DNA from: DATFXM01 sp035315885 | GTDB lineage: Bacteria > Acidobacteriota > Blastocatellia > UBA7656 | Length of the DNA stretch: 64,000 bases | Assembly: GCA_035315885.1 (NCBI GenBank) | Contig: DATFXM010000101.1 | Span: forward strand, 62,001-126,000 | Direction of reading: 5' to 3' | Shown here: positions 35,610-43,767 of the stretch, one piece after another | Layout of the letters: each line of letters opens with the position of its first letter | Position numbering within the stretch: the first letter of the stretch is position 1 | Made by a program: the position numbers and the translations under genes | The notes under the pieces: model-generated | The model's database searches: none | What the model was told of the DNA's origin: nothing | Seen by the model: the letters and a program-made list of their open reading frames with translations, nothing else

Positions 35610-36512
35610 TTACGCTGCGGCGTTCTTCAGGAAGTCATTAACCGCTGGCATCAGCGTGTCGGCGATGTATTCATTGCCCTTGCGCGATTCGTTGGAGATA
35701 ACAAAAACCAGGTAATCCGGCGTCTCCATTCCTGCTACCTGTAGATCGTGCCACGCACTCTCATACACCGGCGCTCCTGAGGCCTGCAGGAACGAAGCCG
35801 CACCGCCCGGCGGGAATACCTCGCCGTTCTTCTTAGTAAGTATCAGCGACACGACTTCATTTCCGCGTCGCAGGATCAAGTGGACAAACTCGCGCTGCAA
35901 ATAGTGGCAGCGATGTCCAACGACTACGACATAATCTTGCGGCATCTTTTGTTTGACGACCGCCACAAGGCCTTCATACTGCGGACCGAGACTTGCGGAC
36001 ATCTGTTCCGAAGTGAATTGCTTGTCGGCCATGTCGTGGTCGATCGAGCAAAACACATGATCGTCAAACCCTACCTTTAAGATCTGTCCCGTTTGGTCTC
36101 CGGATGCGACTTCCGCAGCGAGCGATAGCGGTCGAGGTGCAACATTTGTCGGTCGACCTGTCGACTTGAAGACGATACCCAAAGCGATGGCGCCGAACAG
36201 AACTGCAGCCGCTGCGGCAAGCACCCAGGACTTGTTCAGGGCGCCGAAAAGAAACCCCGGGCGGCTACCGCGTCGGATGTCGTGGAGAATTCGCGCTTGC
36301 AGTTCCAATGGAGCGCTGTCACCGAGGACAGCGCGCTTCAATTGATCCTTGATTCGGGTACGCTCTTCCAGAACTCGAGCACAATCCTTGCAGCTCTCCA
36401 GATGCTTGATAACCTCGTGGGTTGTCTCGACGAGCAGTTCATTGTTCAGATACGAGTCCAGATAGGATCGAATTCTCTTGCACTGACCGCCGTCGAATCC
36501 TATGAGCGTCAT
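35610..36512 (-). CDS. Anti-sigma factor with zinc-finger and single membrane segment
   Basis: A 300-residue membrane anti-sigma factor. The N-terminal zf-HC2 motif is HEVIKHLESCKDCARVL (His-x7-Cys-x2-Cys spacing in this copy). A transmembrane helix (KSWVLAAAAAVLFGAIALGIVF, near residues 90-110) separates it from a periplasmic domain containing VVVGHRCHYLQREFVHLIL and ending YLVFVISNESRKGNEYIADT. ATG 36512 overlaps the sigma factor stop (ATGA). It should hold the adjacent ECF sigma factor until an envelope redox or metal signal is sensed. Confidence 0.85.
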   Translation of the reverse strand: MTLIGFDGGQCKRIRSYLDSYLNNELLVETTHEVIKHLESCKDCARVLEERTRIKDQLKRAVLGDSAPLELQARILHDIRRGSRPGFLFGALNKSWVLAAAAAVLFGAIALGIVFKSTGRPTNVAPRPLSLAAEVASGDQTGQILKVGFDDHVFCSIDHDMADKQFTSEQMSASLGPQYEGLVAVVKQKMPQDYVVVVGHRCHYLQREFVHLILRRGNEVVSLILTKKNGEVFPPGGAASFLQASGAPVYESAWHDLQVAGMETPDYLVFVISNESRKGNEYIADTLMPAVNDFLKNAAA

Positions 36513-37057
36513 GCGCTTTTCCCCTTCTCCCCGCGGCCGTAGCCTGCGGCGAACTGCGCGAGTTCTGATCTCAGCAACCGTCGCCCCCGGCTGAGCCTGG
36601 ACATCACGGTTCCGACCGGTATTCCAAGCGTACGGGCAATCTCCTTGTAGGTGAACTCTTCAACGTCGGCCAGCAACACCACTTCACGATATTGCGCCGG
36701 TATCGTTTCAAGTGCCGCTAACACGTCGTCGTCGCTCAACTGCTGCGGTACGGGTGGTTCATACGCGACGATGTCTTCGAGCACCTCATCGCTCTCAAAG
36801 GTCGTATTCGCTTTATACCACTTGCGCCGGTAGTGATGGACCACGTGAAACAGGATCTTGAACAACCACGCGCGACAATTCGTGCCAGGCTCAAAGCGAT
36901 GAAACGACTTCCATGCCTGGAGGTACGTTTCCTGCACCAGGTCTTCGGCTTCGTTGCGGTTGCCGATCACTCGAAGAGCGGTGCGAAACAGGTCATTCAA
37001 GTGGGGCATCGCTGCCAACTCGAAGTCTTCTGCCTTTGAGCGTCGTCCAAATAGCAC
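36509..37057 (-). CDS. ECF RNA polymerase sigma factor
   Basis: Region 2 is HLNDLFRTALRVIGNRNEAEDLVQETYLQAWKSF with GTNCRAWLFKILFHVVHHYRRK; region 4 is ETIPAQYREVVLLADVEEFTYKEIARTLGIPVGTVMSRLSRGRRLL. The frame is open to 37144, but that extension reads a CTTGGAAGC direct-repeat tract. GTG 37057 (182 residues, after GGATTAGGATCAACA) fits the family length better. It overlaps the anti-sigma gene by four bases, so the pair is translationally coupled. Confidence 0.9.
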   Translation of the reverse strand: MLFGRRSKAEDFELAAMPHLNDLFRTALRVIGNRNEAEDLVQETYLQAWKSFHRFEPGTNCRAWLFKILFHVVHHYRRKWYKANTTFESDEVLEDIVAYEPPVPQQLSDDDVLAALETIPAQYREVVLLADVEEFTYKEIARTLGIPVGTVMSRLSRGRRLLRSELAQFAAGYGRGEKGKSA

Positions 37058-37201
37058 TGTTGATCCTAATCCGCAGATTCCGAAGCCCAGCTTCCAAGAG
37101 ACCAGCTTCCAAGGGGCTTCCAAGGCCCACATCGGGGGCGCCATTTATTGTATCCATAAACGGCGCCGATTTATTCCCAAACCTGAGCTAAGTCATCTCG
37201 A

Positions 37202-37699
37202 CTAGGACCTGGGGGTGAGCGGTGCTGTGCCGAAATTCACTGCGAAGCGCGCGCACCATATGGTAACTGACTTGTACTTGCCGAGGTCAGCAGTCATGGG
37301 CACGTCATAGTTTTGATCACCAATATTGCCTTTTAGCGAACCAAGCTCCACAAATCCCGCTCGAGTGACTGTCTCATTATCGGTGGCATCCTGAGCTGCC
37401 ACCAGGTACACATGGACATCAGGGCCGTTTGATGTCGCGAAGTTTGTTAATCGGAGCACGCGCTTGCCGTCGGGCAACTGATGAATTGTTGCCGTTCCTG
37501 CCGTCTTGTGCGCTCCGTCGTGGAAGCTGCCTTCGGCTATCGTGATTGGCGATGAAGCAGCCGCCGATTTAGCTCCGCCAGACGAGGGGAATTCTTCATT
37601 GACTTTGGCGTTGACGAAGAGCCGCTCGGGACGGAAGAGATACCAGCCGGTTGCCAGCACAACCAGCGCTGCCGCAATCAGAATCATTCGTCGGTTCAT
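37202..37699 (-). CDS. DM13 domain exported protein
   Basis: A 165-residue protein starting MNRRMILIAAALVVLATGWYLF, a signal or anchor. The DM13 domain reads EGSFHDGAHKTAGTATIHQLPDGKRVLRLTNFATSNGPDVHVYLV and ends SVTIWCARFAVNFGTAPL, the single Cys-Phe region typical of DM13. DM13 domains are thought to bind haem or serve redox roles. ATG 37699 follows AAAAGGAGAGTCACAA. The longer frame upstream translates only heptamer repeats and is not protein. It is downstream of the selenoprotein peroxiredoxin on the same strand. Confidence 0.85.
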   Translation of the reverse strand: MNRRMILIAAALVVLATGWYLFRPERLFVNAKVNEEFPSSGGAKSAAASSPITIAEGSFHDGAHKTAGTATIHQLPDGKRVLRLTNFATSNGPDVHVYLVAAQDATDNETVTRAGFVELGSLKGNIGDQNYDVPMTADLGKYKSVTIWCARFAVNFGTAPLTPRS

Positions 37700-37795
37700 T
37701 TGTGACTCTCCTTTTGAGTGTTCCTGGAGGTGCTTGCATCCTCCAAACATTGAATGACTCGTCGAGGGAGAAATATTCCACCAGTCTGCTGAGGA

Positions 37796-37942
37796 GTGCT
37801 GGGTGCTGAGTGCCGGGCGCTGAGTGCTGAGTGCTGAGTGCCGAGTGCTGAGTGCCGAGTGCCGAGTGCTGAGTGCTGAGTGCTGAGTGCTGAGTGCTGA
37901 GTGCCGAGTGCTGAGTGCTGAGCGTCGAGTGCTGAGTGCTCG
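37796..37942. repeat. Heptamer array GTGCTGA/GTGCCGA, about 21 units
   Basis: A continuous 7-bp tandem array of about 147 bases. Most units are GTGCTGA, with GTGCCGA variants and a few degenerate ends (GCGCTGA, GCGTCGA, GTGCTCG). On the minus strand it reads TCAGCAC, giving a spurious Ser-Ala-Leu-Ser-Thr polypeptide. The same unit occurs at 4316-4336 and 9641-9657. Confidence 0.95.
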
Positions 37943-37947
37943 GTGCA

Positions 37948-38115
37948 ACCCCGAAGGGGTTGCGTCGACCAGCCCAGGGTTGCCGTCTGCGGCTACCCTG
38001 GGTAGCAATCGAGCGAGAATCCCAACCCTGAAGGGGTTGCGGAAGTACCGGCCGGTCAAGACTCAGAAATGTCCGCTTTGACTCAGCGGGCGCCAACCCC
38101 GTTGGGGTTGAACAC
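37948..38115. repeat. Cluster of small palindromes (AACCCC..GGGGTT type)
   Basis: AACCCCGAAGGGGTT (37948-37962), a CCAGGGT...ACCCTGG stem near 37974-38003, AACCCTGAAGGGGTTG near 38022 and CAACCCCGTTGGGGTTG near 38094-38110 lie together. They look like short mobile palindromes of the REP class. No coding sequence is seen. Confidence 0.75.
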
Positions 38116-38185
38116 AGATTTCGCGACATTTCAGATCTAGCCAGGATGCCGAATGCGTCTTAAATCAGCCATCCGCCGGCGAAGC

Positions 38186-38731
38186 TTACTTGAGCTTCAT
38201 GAGTTCGCCCAGAATCGCGTCGTTCAGAGCGCGAATCCGGTAGTCCTCATTGAAAAAGCTCCAGCGCACTACGCCGCTCTTATCAATCACGAACACCGCC
38301 GGCTTGGCAATCTTGCCTTCCGCGTTGTAGAGATCGTAAGCGTCGATGACCTTGTGATCTGTGTCAGAGAGAACCGGGAACCGCAGCTTGAGTTTGCCGG
38401 CGAGCTCGCTGCTCTTGTCGGGACCATCGACGCTGATGGCTAAAATCTCGGCGCCGGCGGCAGTGAACTTATCGTAGTCTGTGGCCAGACTGGCCAACTG
38501 CTTTCGGCAATACGGTCACCAGTACCCGCGATAGAACACGAGCACTACGTTGCTCTTGCCGCTGTAATCTTTCAGCGCGACGCTCGTCCCCTTCGTTGAC
38601 GGTAAGCCGAACAGAGGAGCCGGATCGCCGACCTTCGGCACCGAGGCCAGCGAGACTATCGCAAACAGAGTTGAGAGCATGAATGTCTTGAACATTAGTA
38701 GCATAATCACCATCCAATTCTTACTCGGCAT
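38186..38731 (-). CDS. Selenocysteine-containing exported peroxiredoxin-like protein (in-frame TGA, copy 1)
   Basis: A single 181-codon gene interrupted by TGA at 38516-38518 (codon 72). The two halves share one frame: signal-like MLSTLFAIVSLAS, VPKVGDPAPLFGLPSTKG, VVLVFYRGYW, then TGA, then PYCRKQLASLATDYDKF, AGAEILAISVDGPDKSSELA, FPVLSDTDHKVIDAYDLYN, PAVFVIDKSGVVRWSFFNED. Cys-containing relatives have CPYC here, so TGA takes the first Cys of the CxxC. A compact hairpin follows (38483-38495). A paralogue at 60465-60998 has the same TGA. Likely role: thiol-dependent peroxide reduction outside the cytoplasm. It is 31 bases after the carboxylesterase gene on the same strand. Confidence 0.82.
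38480..38518 (-). promoter_or_regulatory. Candidate bacterial SECIS element, copy 1
   Basis: On the coding strand the TGA is followed by CCGTATTGCCGAAAGCAGTT and then GGCCAGTCTGGCC, a 5-bp stem with loop GTC. Bacterial SECIS hairpins sit just 3-prime of the UGA, with a small apical loop containing G and U. The loop region AGTCT resembles the AGGUCU of Escherichia coli fdhF. Confidence 0.55.
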
Positions 38732-38762
38732 TCAACCGCGACTCGGGGCGGATGGGTTGCGA

Positions 38763-40352
38763 TTAGTTTGGAGTTCGTGTCTTCTCCTTGGCTTGCTGAC
38801 GACGCCAAGCGTAATACGCATCGAGTGCCTTCAGCTTCTCAATATTCGGCACTGGCCTCGCACTGCTGGCGTCATCGAAGAACATCACCTTCTGGTCTGT
38901 CTCGCTGAACGCGGGCCAGGACGGTAGGCCGGCGCCGTTGGGGTCTCCCAACTTCGCGAAGTTGATCCAGTAGGTGCTCATCAAATCCGATAGTTTTCCG
39001 TCTCCAGGCTGTGGCGCGGGGCCGAGCATGCCGGCAGAATTGCCGAAGACAAAGGAAATCTCGGAGCCGTGGTTGGCACCATCGGGCGTCGCAGGGCTGC
39101 GATGATCGAAGTAGTAGACGTACGCTTTGCCCTTGCCGTTCTGCGACTGGAGTCGCGCCCACACCCACGTATGCCACGCAAACGCCGTCTCGCGGAATAT
39201 GTCTTTGGTAGATCTTAAAGCTTCTTTGTCGGTGGCGTGTGGATAGGCGTTCAGGATCGTGTCTGCCCGAGCGCCAAATCCAGCGCGTATCTGTTTTTCG
39301 AACGCGTCCCGTGTGACGGCATTGCGCACGAACAGCGCACCTTCGTCGGAATTGGTGCCGATCAGCACCGGCGTGTCGTTGAAGCTGCGCGCTTGATACA
39401 TCTCATATTGATCGCCGGGCAGCACATATCCATCGGCGACTGGCCAGAAGCGGCCGAAGCTGGTTGCGTCAAGCGGTTTCTGGATTTGCTGTGCACTCAA
39501 CGCTCGAGCTGACTTGATATCGTTGGCGCCAAGTCCTTCGAGAAAACCTTTGCCAGCGGATTCGGCCAATTGGAGGCCGGGAACGTTTTGGCCTCCTTCG
39601 TTAGCCAACTTTACCGGAGCGAACGAGCCACCGCTCTCGGATATCACACGATGAAAGAGACCTTTCGCGGCAGGTGAGGCGGCGAGCATGCTGACTGCTA
39701 TGCCGCCGGCGGATTCGCCAAAAATGGTGACTCGAGAAGGGTCTCCTCCGAACTGCGCGATATTGTCCTTCACCCAACGTAACCCCGCAATCATATCCTG
39801 GAGACCATAGTTGCCCGACCCCTTGCCGCTTTCACGGGTGAGATCCGGATGCGCGAGGAATCCGAACGCGCCCACACGATAGGCGACGCTCACCAGGACC
39901 ACACCTTTCTCGGCGAACTTTGTTCCATCGTATAGAGGGGCGCTAGTCGCGCCGACAGCAAAGCCGCCACCGTAGATCCAAACCATGACCGGAAGTTTCT
40001 CGCCCTTGCCCTTCGCCCCGGTCCAGACGTTCAGATAGAGGCAGTCCTCACTGAAATTGGTTGGTGCATGCATCATATTCGCCAGGACTGGATCCTGCAT
40101 ACAAGCAGGCGCGAACGCGTCAGCCTTCTTTGTTCCGGTCCAGGGCTTCAAAGGTTGAGGCGCTTTCCAGCGGAGGTCTCCTATCGGAGGTGCGGCGAAG
40201 GGGATGCCTTTGAACGAGGCCACGCCGGTGGCCACGACACCTTGCACTTCGCCTCCCGTAACCTTCGCTGTCTGGATTTGTGACAGCGCGTTCTCCCTCG
40301 CCGCGAGTATCAGGGTGACCGAGAGCATGCTAAACAACCAAGTCTTCTTCAT
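38763..40352 (-). CDS. Exported type B carboxylesterase
   Basis: A 529-residue alpha/beta hydrolase. A signal sequence (KKTWLFSMLSVTLILAARENALS) is followed by GVASFKGIPFAAPPIGDLRW, CLYLNVWTGA, the oxyanion-hole VWIYGGGF and the nucleophile elbow VTIFGESAGG. The acid is in IGTNSDEGALF and the His in DGANHGSEISFVFGN. Start ATG 40352 follows GGAGGCAGGAAC. The family hydrolyses carboxylic esters; substrate unknown. The periplasmic location is inferred from the signal. Confidence 0.92.
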   Translation of the reverse strand: MKKTWLFSMLSVTLILAARENALSQIQTAKVTGGEVQGVVATGVASFKGIPFAAPPIGDLRWKAPQPLKPWTGTKKADAFAPACMQDPVLANMMHAPTNFSEDCLYLNVWTGAKGKGEKLPVMVWIYGGGFAVGATSAPLYDGTKFAEKGVVLVSVAYRVGAFGFLAHPDLTRESGKGSGNYGLQDMIAGLRWVKDNIAQFGGDPSRVTIFGESAGGIAVSMLAASPAAKGLFHRVISESGGSFAPVKLANEGGQNVPGLQLAESAGKGFLEGLGANDIKSARALSAQQIQKPLDATSFGRFWPVADGYVLPGDQYEMYQARSFNDTPVLIGTNSDEGALFVRNAVTRDAFEKQIRAGFGARADTILNAYPHATDKEALRSTKDIFRETAFAWHTWVWARLQSQNGKGKAYVYYFDHRSPATPDGANHGSEISFVFGNSAGMLGPAPQPGDGKLSDLMSTYWINFAKLGDPNGAGLPSWPAFSETDQKVMFFDDASSARPVPNIEKLKALDAYYAWRRQQAKEKTRTPN

Positions 40353-40388
40353 GTTCCTGCCTCCATTTGGAAAGCTGAGACGAATCTC

Positions 40389-41214
40389 TTATCTGATATT
40401 AATCATTCGACGGAGAGTCGGAATTTGTTCGGAGTGAGGGTTCCTTCTCAAGGTTCGTTGACCGCGCCAAAGTGTGGACGACCTTTCAAGGGCCCCTACA
40501 CTGGCGGCTATTGTTCGTTCGATCCGGTGGTCTGGACGGAACGGACCGAATACTAGCGAAGCATCGCTCATCATTTCAAACTCGTCCAGAGGATAGCAAT
40601 TTCTCGAGGCGGTCCGCATATGTCCGGCTCGAGGATCCAGCTTCCGTTCAAGCGAAAGCATGGTCTCTCTTACCAGGTGACAGCCGCCTCGAGTATGTAA
40701 CTCCACATAGTCGCTCGCAGCGCCGATCCACTCTACGTCCGCAGCCAGCACAATTTTGAATTCGCGTACCGTTCCTCACGCTGAAGCGCGACAGATACTC
40801 GGAGTCCGAGTCCAGCAACTTCATTACACGTTCTATCATTGCGCGCTTCGAAGTTGAATTCACGAGTTCCCGAGCGCGGTCCACCGCCAGGTCAAATCTC
40901 GCGTCATCAAGCGGCTTCAGCAGATAATCCAACGCGTGAGCCTCGAACGCGCGCACTGCGTGTTGCTCATAAGCAGTAACGAATATGATACCTGGGAGGT
41001 TCTCCTTCGGTAGCGTTCGTACTACATCAAAGCCGTCCATTCCCGGCGTCTGCACGTCCAGAAATACGATATCCGGCTCAAGCTCCGCAATTCTCTCAGC
41101 TGCGGACAGTCCATCTCCACACTCCGCGACGATTTCAATGTCCGTGAATTCGCGAAGTCTCACAATCACGCCGCGGCACGCCAGCGGTTCGTCATCAACA
41201 ACTACTACACGCAC
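40389..41214 (-). pseudogene. Decayed LytTR-type response regulator
   Basis: The receiver domain is intact: GTG 41214 begins VRVVVVDDEPLACRGVIVRL with DIVFLDVQTPGMDGFDVV and YLLKPLDDARFDLAV. At about 40757 the frame breaks: SVRNGTRIQ continues in another frame as KIVLAADVEWIGAASDYVEL and HLVRETMLSLERKLDP. After that the LytTR end is unrecognisable. One indel plus a degraded C-terminus indicates loss of function. It overlaps the histidine kinase remnant upstream. Confidence 0.75.
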
Positions 41215-41510
41215 GTTTCTCCTCGCTGTTGTCCTCGCCAGGGAAGCTCGATCGTGACTTCGCAAACGTCGTCCTTTGGCCGATCAAGATCGAAGCGATG
41301 ATCGGTGCCATATAGCATTCTCAACCGTTGGGCAGTGTTGCTCAGGCCGATCCATTTCCAGCCCCGATGTCGCACGGTTTCACATTCGGGTCGGCAGAAT
41401 TCCTCACCACGATCTGAAGGTGGCCGTTGCATCGACGGCTGTGGATCTCAATCGTTCCTCCCGCCACGAGAGGCGTAATACCATGTCGCACTGTCAATGA
41501 GAACTTTGTG
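41205..41510 (-). pseudogene. Remnant of a LytS-type sensor histidine kinase
   Basis: Only the end of the ATPase domain survives, in two frames. RHGITPLVAGGTIEIHSRR and GHLQIVV come first; then, after a shift, IGLSNTAQRLRMLYGTDHRF and VCEVTIELPWRG. The membrane and dimerisation parts are absent. It stands next to the matching response regulator remnant. Confidence 0.7.
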
Positions 41511-41818
41511 ATTCCCCCGGGCGATCCTAGCTATGAGGTCCGAGCACGCTGCAACATCGAAGAGAACTGCCACATCACAAACCTGATGCCGAACATGCAC
41601 TAACGGGGAAAGATTCTCAGTTCAGACTTGTGTATCCAAACGGCGAGTCAAAAATAATTCTTTCTGTCCCACGTTATGATTTCAATTGGCAGACGCGGTA
41701 TCAGTTCAAAGAGCCGGTGGCCGCGCCAAAGGGAAGCAGGATCGATTGTGTCGCGCACTTCGATAATTCAAGCGGCAACAAATCAAATCCTGACCCAACC
41801 AAACGGGTGAGGGTTTAA
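41511..41818 (+). pseudogene. Remnant of a copper type II monooxygenase-like C-terminal domain
   Basis: IPPGDPSYEVRARC, CHITNLMPNMH in one frame, then a break, then VYPNGESKIILSVPRYDFNWQTRYQFKEP and APKGSRIDCVAHFDNSSGNKSNPDP in another, ending at TAA 41818. The pattern resembles the C-terminal domain of large exported redox proteins common in Acidobacteria and Planctomycetes. The gene is truncated on both sides and frameshifted. Confidence 0.65.
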
Positions 41819-41826
41819 ACTTTTTC

Positions 41827-41842
41827 AAATCTATGTAGATTT
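41827..41842. terminator. Small hairpin after the monooxygenase remnant
   Basis: AAATCT-ATGT-AGATTT is a perfect 6-bp inverted repeat beginning 9 bases after the remnant stop codon, preceded by a T run rather than followed by one. Weak terminator or operator; assignment uncertain. Confidence 0.3.
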
Positions 41843-41887
41843 CATCAATCGCTGTTCGACATACTAATGAAAGCGGGCGCCGTAATT

Positions 41888-41911
41888 TGCGACTCGTATA
41901 AATGAGTCGCA
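41888..41911. promoter_or_regulatory. Perfect 8-8-8 dyad upstream of the SMP-30 gene
   Basis: TGCGACTC (41888-41895) and GAGTCGCA (41904-41911) are exact inverted repeats around GTATAAAT, which itself resembles a -10 box. The dyad is 40 bases ahead of the ATG at 41951. An operator overlapping the promoter is plausible. Confidence 0.5.
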
Positions 41912-41950
41912 GGTCATCGTCGAGGTTTTCGTTTCGTCGAGGTTCGTTTC

Positions 41951-42808
41951 ATGGATACAAATGACTCACGAGAAGAAGCTACGCAACAGGATTTGAACGT
42001 CTTGATGGCGGGTCTGGCAATGGGCGAGTCGCCACGTTGGCATGATGGGCGACTTTGGTTTTCGGATTGGGGCGCGCAAGAGATTATAGCGGTCGATGTT
42101 GACGGTAACAGCGAGGTGATAGTGCGTGCTCAATTCGGTCTCCCATTCTCTATCGACTGGCTGCCGGATGGTCGTCTGCTCATCATCTCCGGGCGCGAGA
42201 GTCTGCTGCGACGGCGCGAGCCGGACGGATCGTTGGTGACACATGCTGACTTGAGCGGCCTGTCGGACAAAGGATGGAACGAAATCGTTGTGGATGGCCG
42301 CGGCAGTGTCTACATCAACGGCGGCCCCGGAATCATCGCGCTTGTCAGACCCGATCGCACGGTTCAACAGGTGGCCGATGGCATCGCGTTTCCTAACGGC
42401 ATGGCGGTGACTCCGGATAACAAGACTCTGATCATCGCTGAATCTCACGGCAAGAGACTAACCGCCTTCGACATTGCTGATGACGGTTCCCTGTCCCACC
42501 GACGGGTGTGGGCCGATCTGGGTGCTGGCGTTCCCGATGGTATCTGCCTCGATGCCGAGGCCGCCGTCTGGTACGCGGACGTGCCCAACAAACGCTGTGT
42601 GCGCGTCCGCGAGGGTGGTGAAGTGCTCCAATCAGTCAACGTTGATCGCGGCTGCTTCGCCTGCATGCTCGGCGGCCCCGAAAACAAAACGTTATTTATA
42701 GTAGCGACTGAATGGCGTGGGATGGACAAGATTGCAGAAGTTGCGCAAGCGCGAACGGGAAAGGTGCTGACCATTGAGGCACCCGTTCCGCATGCTGGAT
42801 GGCCTTAG
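41951..42808 (+). CDS. SMP-30/gluconolactonase-family beta-propeller protein
   Basis: A 285-residue cytoplasmic propeller: LMAGLAMGESPRWHDGRLWFSDWGAQEII, PFSIDWLPDGRLLIISGRE, GWNEIVVDGRGSVYINGG, GIAFPNGMAVTPDNKTLIIAE and GVPDGICLDAEAAVWYAD. The Glu of GESPRW, the Asn of GWNEIVVD and PNGMAV, and the Asp of PDGICLD are the usual divalent-metal ligands. The family hydrolyses sugar lactones or other lactones. No signal peptide and no operon partner are present. Confidence 0.9.
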   Translation: MDTNDSREEATQQDLNVLMAGLAMGESPRWHDGRLWFSDWGAQEIIAVDVDGNSEVIVRAQFGLPFSIDWLPDGRLLIISGRESLLRRREPDGSLVTHADLSGLSDKGWNEIVVDGRGSVYINGGPGIIALVRPDRTVQQVADGIAFPNGMAVTPDNKTLIIAESHGKRLTAFDIADDGSLSHRRVWADLGAGVPDGICLDAEAAVWYADVPNKRCVRVREGGEVLQSVNVDRGCFACMLGGPENKTLFIVATEWRGMDKIAEVAQARTGKVLTIEAPVPHAGWP

Positions 42809-42919
42809 AGCTCTCAGCCTGTAAAACGTCACGTGGATCGCGCAAGTCTCAAAGTTGCGACAAGGCGATCGCCCGATTCCAGAAGGAGTTGTCTCCTTTA
42901 CTTCATAAGCTCGTTTTCC

Positions 42920-43147
42920 TCAAGGGGCCATGCCTTCGTCCATCCAGCGTTTGAATAGAGCTACCCGGTCCTTCGGCCAGGCGCCATCGCACGGCATGCT
43001 ACCGTCTTCCAGACGCGAATGTATCCCCGCCGCTTTTCCTTTGACATCGTCATACGACGAGAGGTCGAGCCCCTTGTGCTTCATGGTGTCCACGTCCGGC
43101 GTATCTCGAAACAGCGGTCGGATATCGCGTGCAAAACTGAGTGCCAT
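42920..43147 (-). CDS. Small haem-less cytochrome-like protein
   Basis: 75 residues: MALSFARDIRPLFRDTPDVDTMKHKG, LDLSSYDDVKGKAAGIHSRLEDGSMPCDGAWPKDRVALFKRWMDEGM. The pattern of FARDIRPLF, the GSMPCDG segment and the closing WMDEGM resembles c-type cytochrome-like domains, but no CxxCH is present. ATG 43147 follows GGAGGTTTGAAAAAA; the longer frame from 43246 lacks a ribosome binding site. Function unknown, probably cytoplasmic. Confidence 0.65.
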   Translation of the reverse strand: MALSFARDIRPLFRDTPDVDTMKHKGLDLSSYDDVKGKAAGIHSRLEDGSMPCDGAWPKDRVALFKRWMDEGMAP

Positions 43148-43767
43148 TTTTTTCAAACCTCCGCAGTAAACACTGCTGTTGAACAATTCTGTATTAAATG
43201 AGTTCCTCAGTTCCAAGTTGTTTGCGTGAGTGCGAGTACACCACAAACGAACGGGCGAATCAATGCGAAGGTATCTCTCTCCGTTACCGGCTCACCAAAC
43301 CAGGCCTTCAACGCGAGTGATACTCATCCGCCAACCCGAATAATCGCAAAGGCGAGGGTGCGAACTCGGCCGTAACGAACAGTCGAGTAACACATTGCGT
43401 TGACGCTCGCGCGAAGTCTGGTCCATCATCCCGCCTTAATTGTGTTAACGGCGCTATTGAGGATTATGGTGGCGACAACGTCAACAGTGATCGTGTTGGT
43501 GGACCCCGTTGACAGCTCTTCGCTGAAGACTCACACAAAGAATGCGGAGGCAAGCGCCGGTCCACGTCTTATAGGATGTGTAGTCTCTTGCCAATGGCCC
43601 ACCTGCTACGCAGGCAGCCCCGAAGATTGAGTTTATCCAGGCTTGGCCGGCCGACCCTTGTCAATCAGCAGATGAGAACCGTTGACCGTGGCGTCACCGC
43701 TGACTGTAAGTTGAATCTCGCCCCGAGGCGCGCAGATCCTCTGAGGCAGGTGGCAGGTACGGGACCA
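43148..43767. other. Intergenic region, no gene seen
   Basis: 620 bases without a supported gene. On the minus strand a segment in the same frame as the neighbouring gene, beyond its TAG at 43768-43770, reads RICAPRGEIQLTVSGDATVN and GSHLLIDKGRPAKPG, then TAA. It could be a fragment of another protein but is too short to call. Confidence 0.4.

Noticed and set aside
35434..35715. 93-residue plus-strand ORF
   Set aside because: Half of it lies antisense to the anti-sigma gene; composition is shadow-like.
37700..38059. 120-residue N-terminal extension of the DM13 protein
   Set aside because: It reads Ser-Ala-Leu-Ser-Thr units generated by the heptamer array. The internal ATG at 37699 has an AAAAGGAG site and begins a proper signal sequence.
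38497..38731. Peroxiredoxin copy 1 as a simple nonsense pseudogene
   Set aside because: The TGA occupies a Cys position, the frame continues intact to the normal end, and the paralogue has the same TGA with a similar hairpin.
43400..43630. 76-residue plus-strand ORF in the gap after the SMP-30 region
   Set aside because: A hydrophobic stretch is visible, but there is no ribosome binding site, no family resemblance and no neighbour context.
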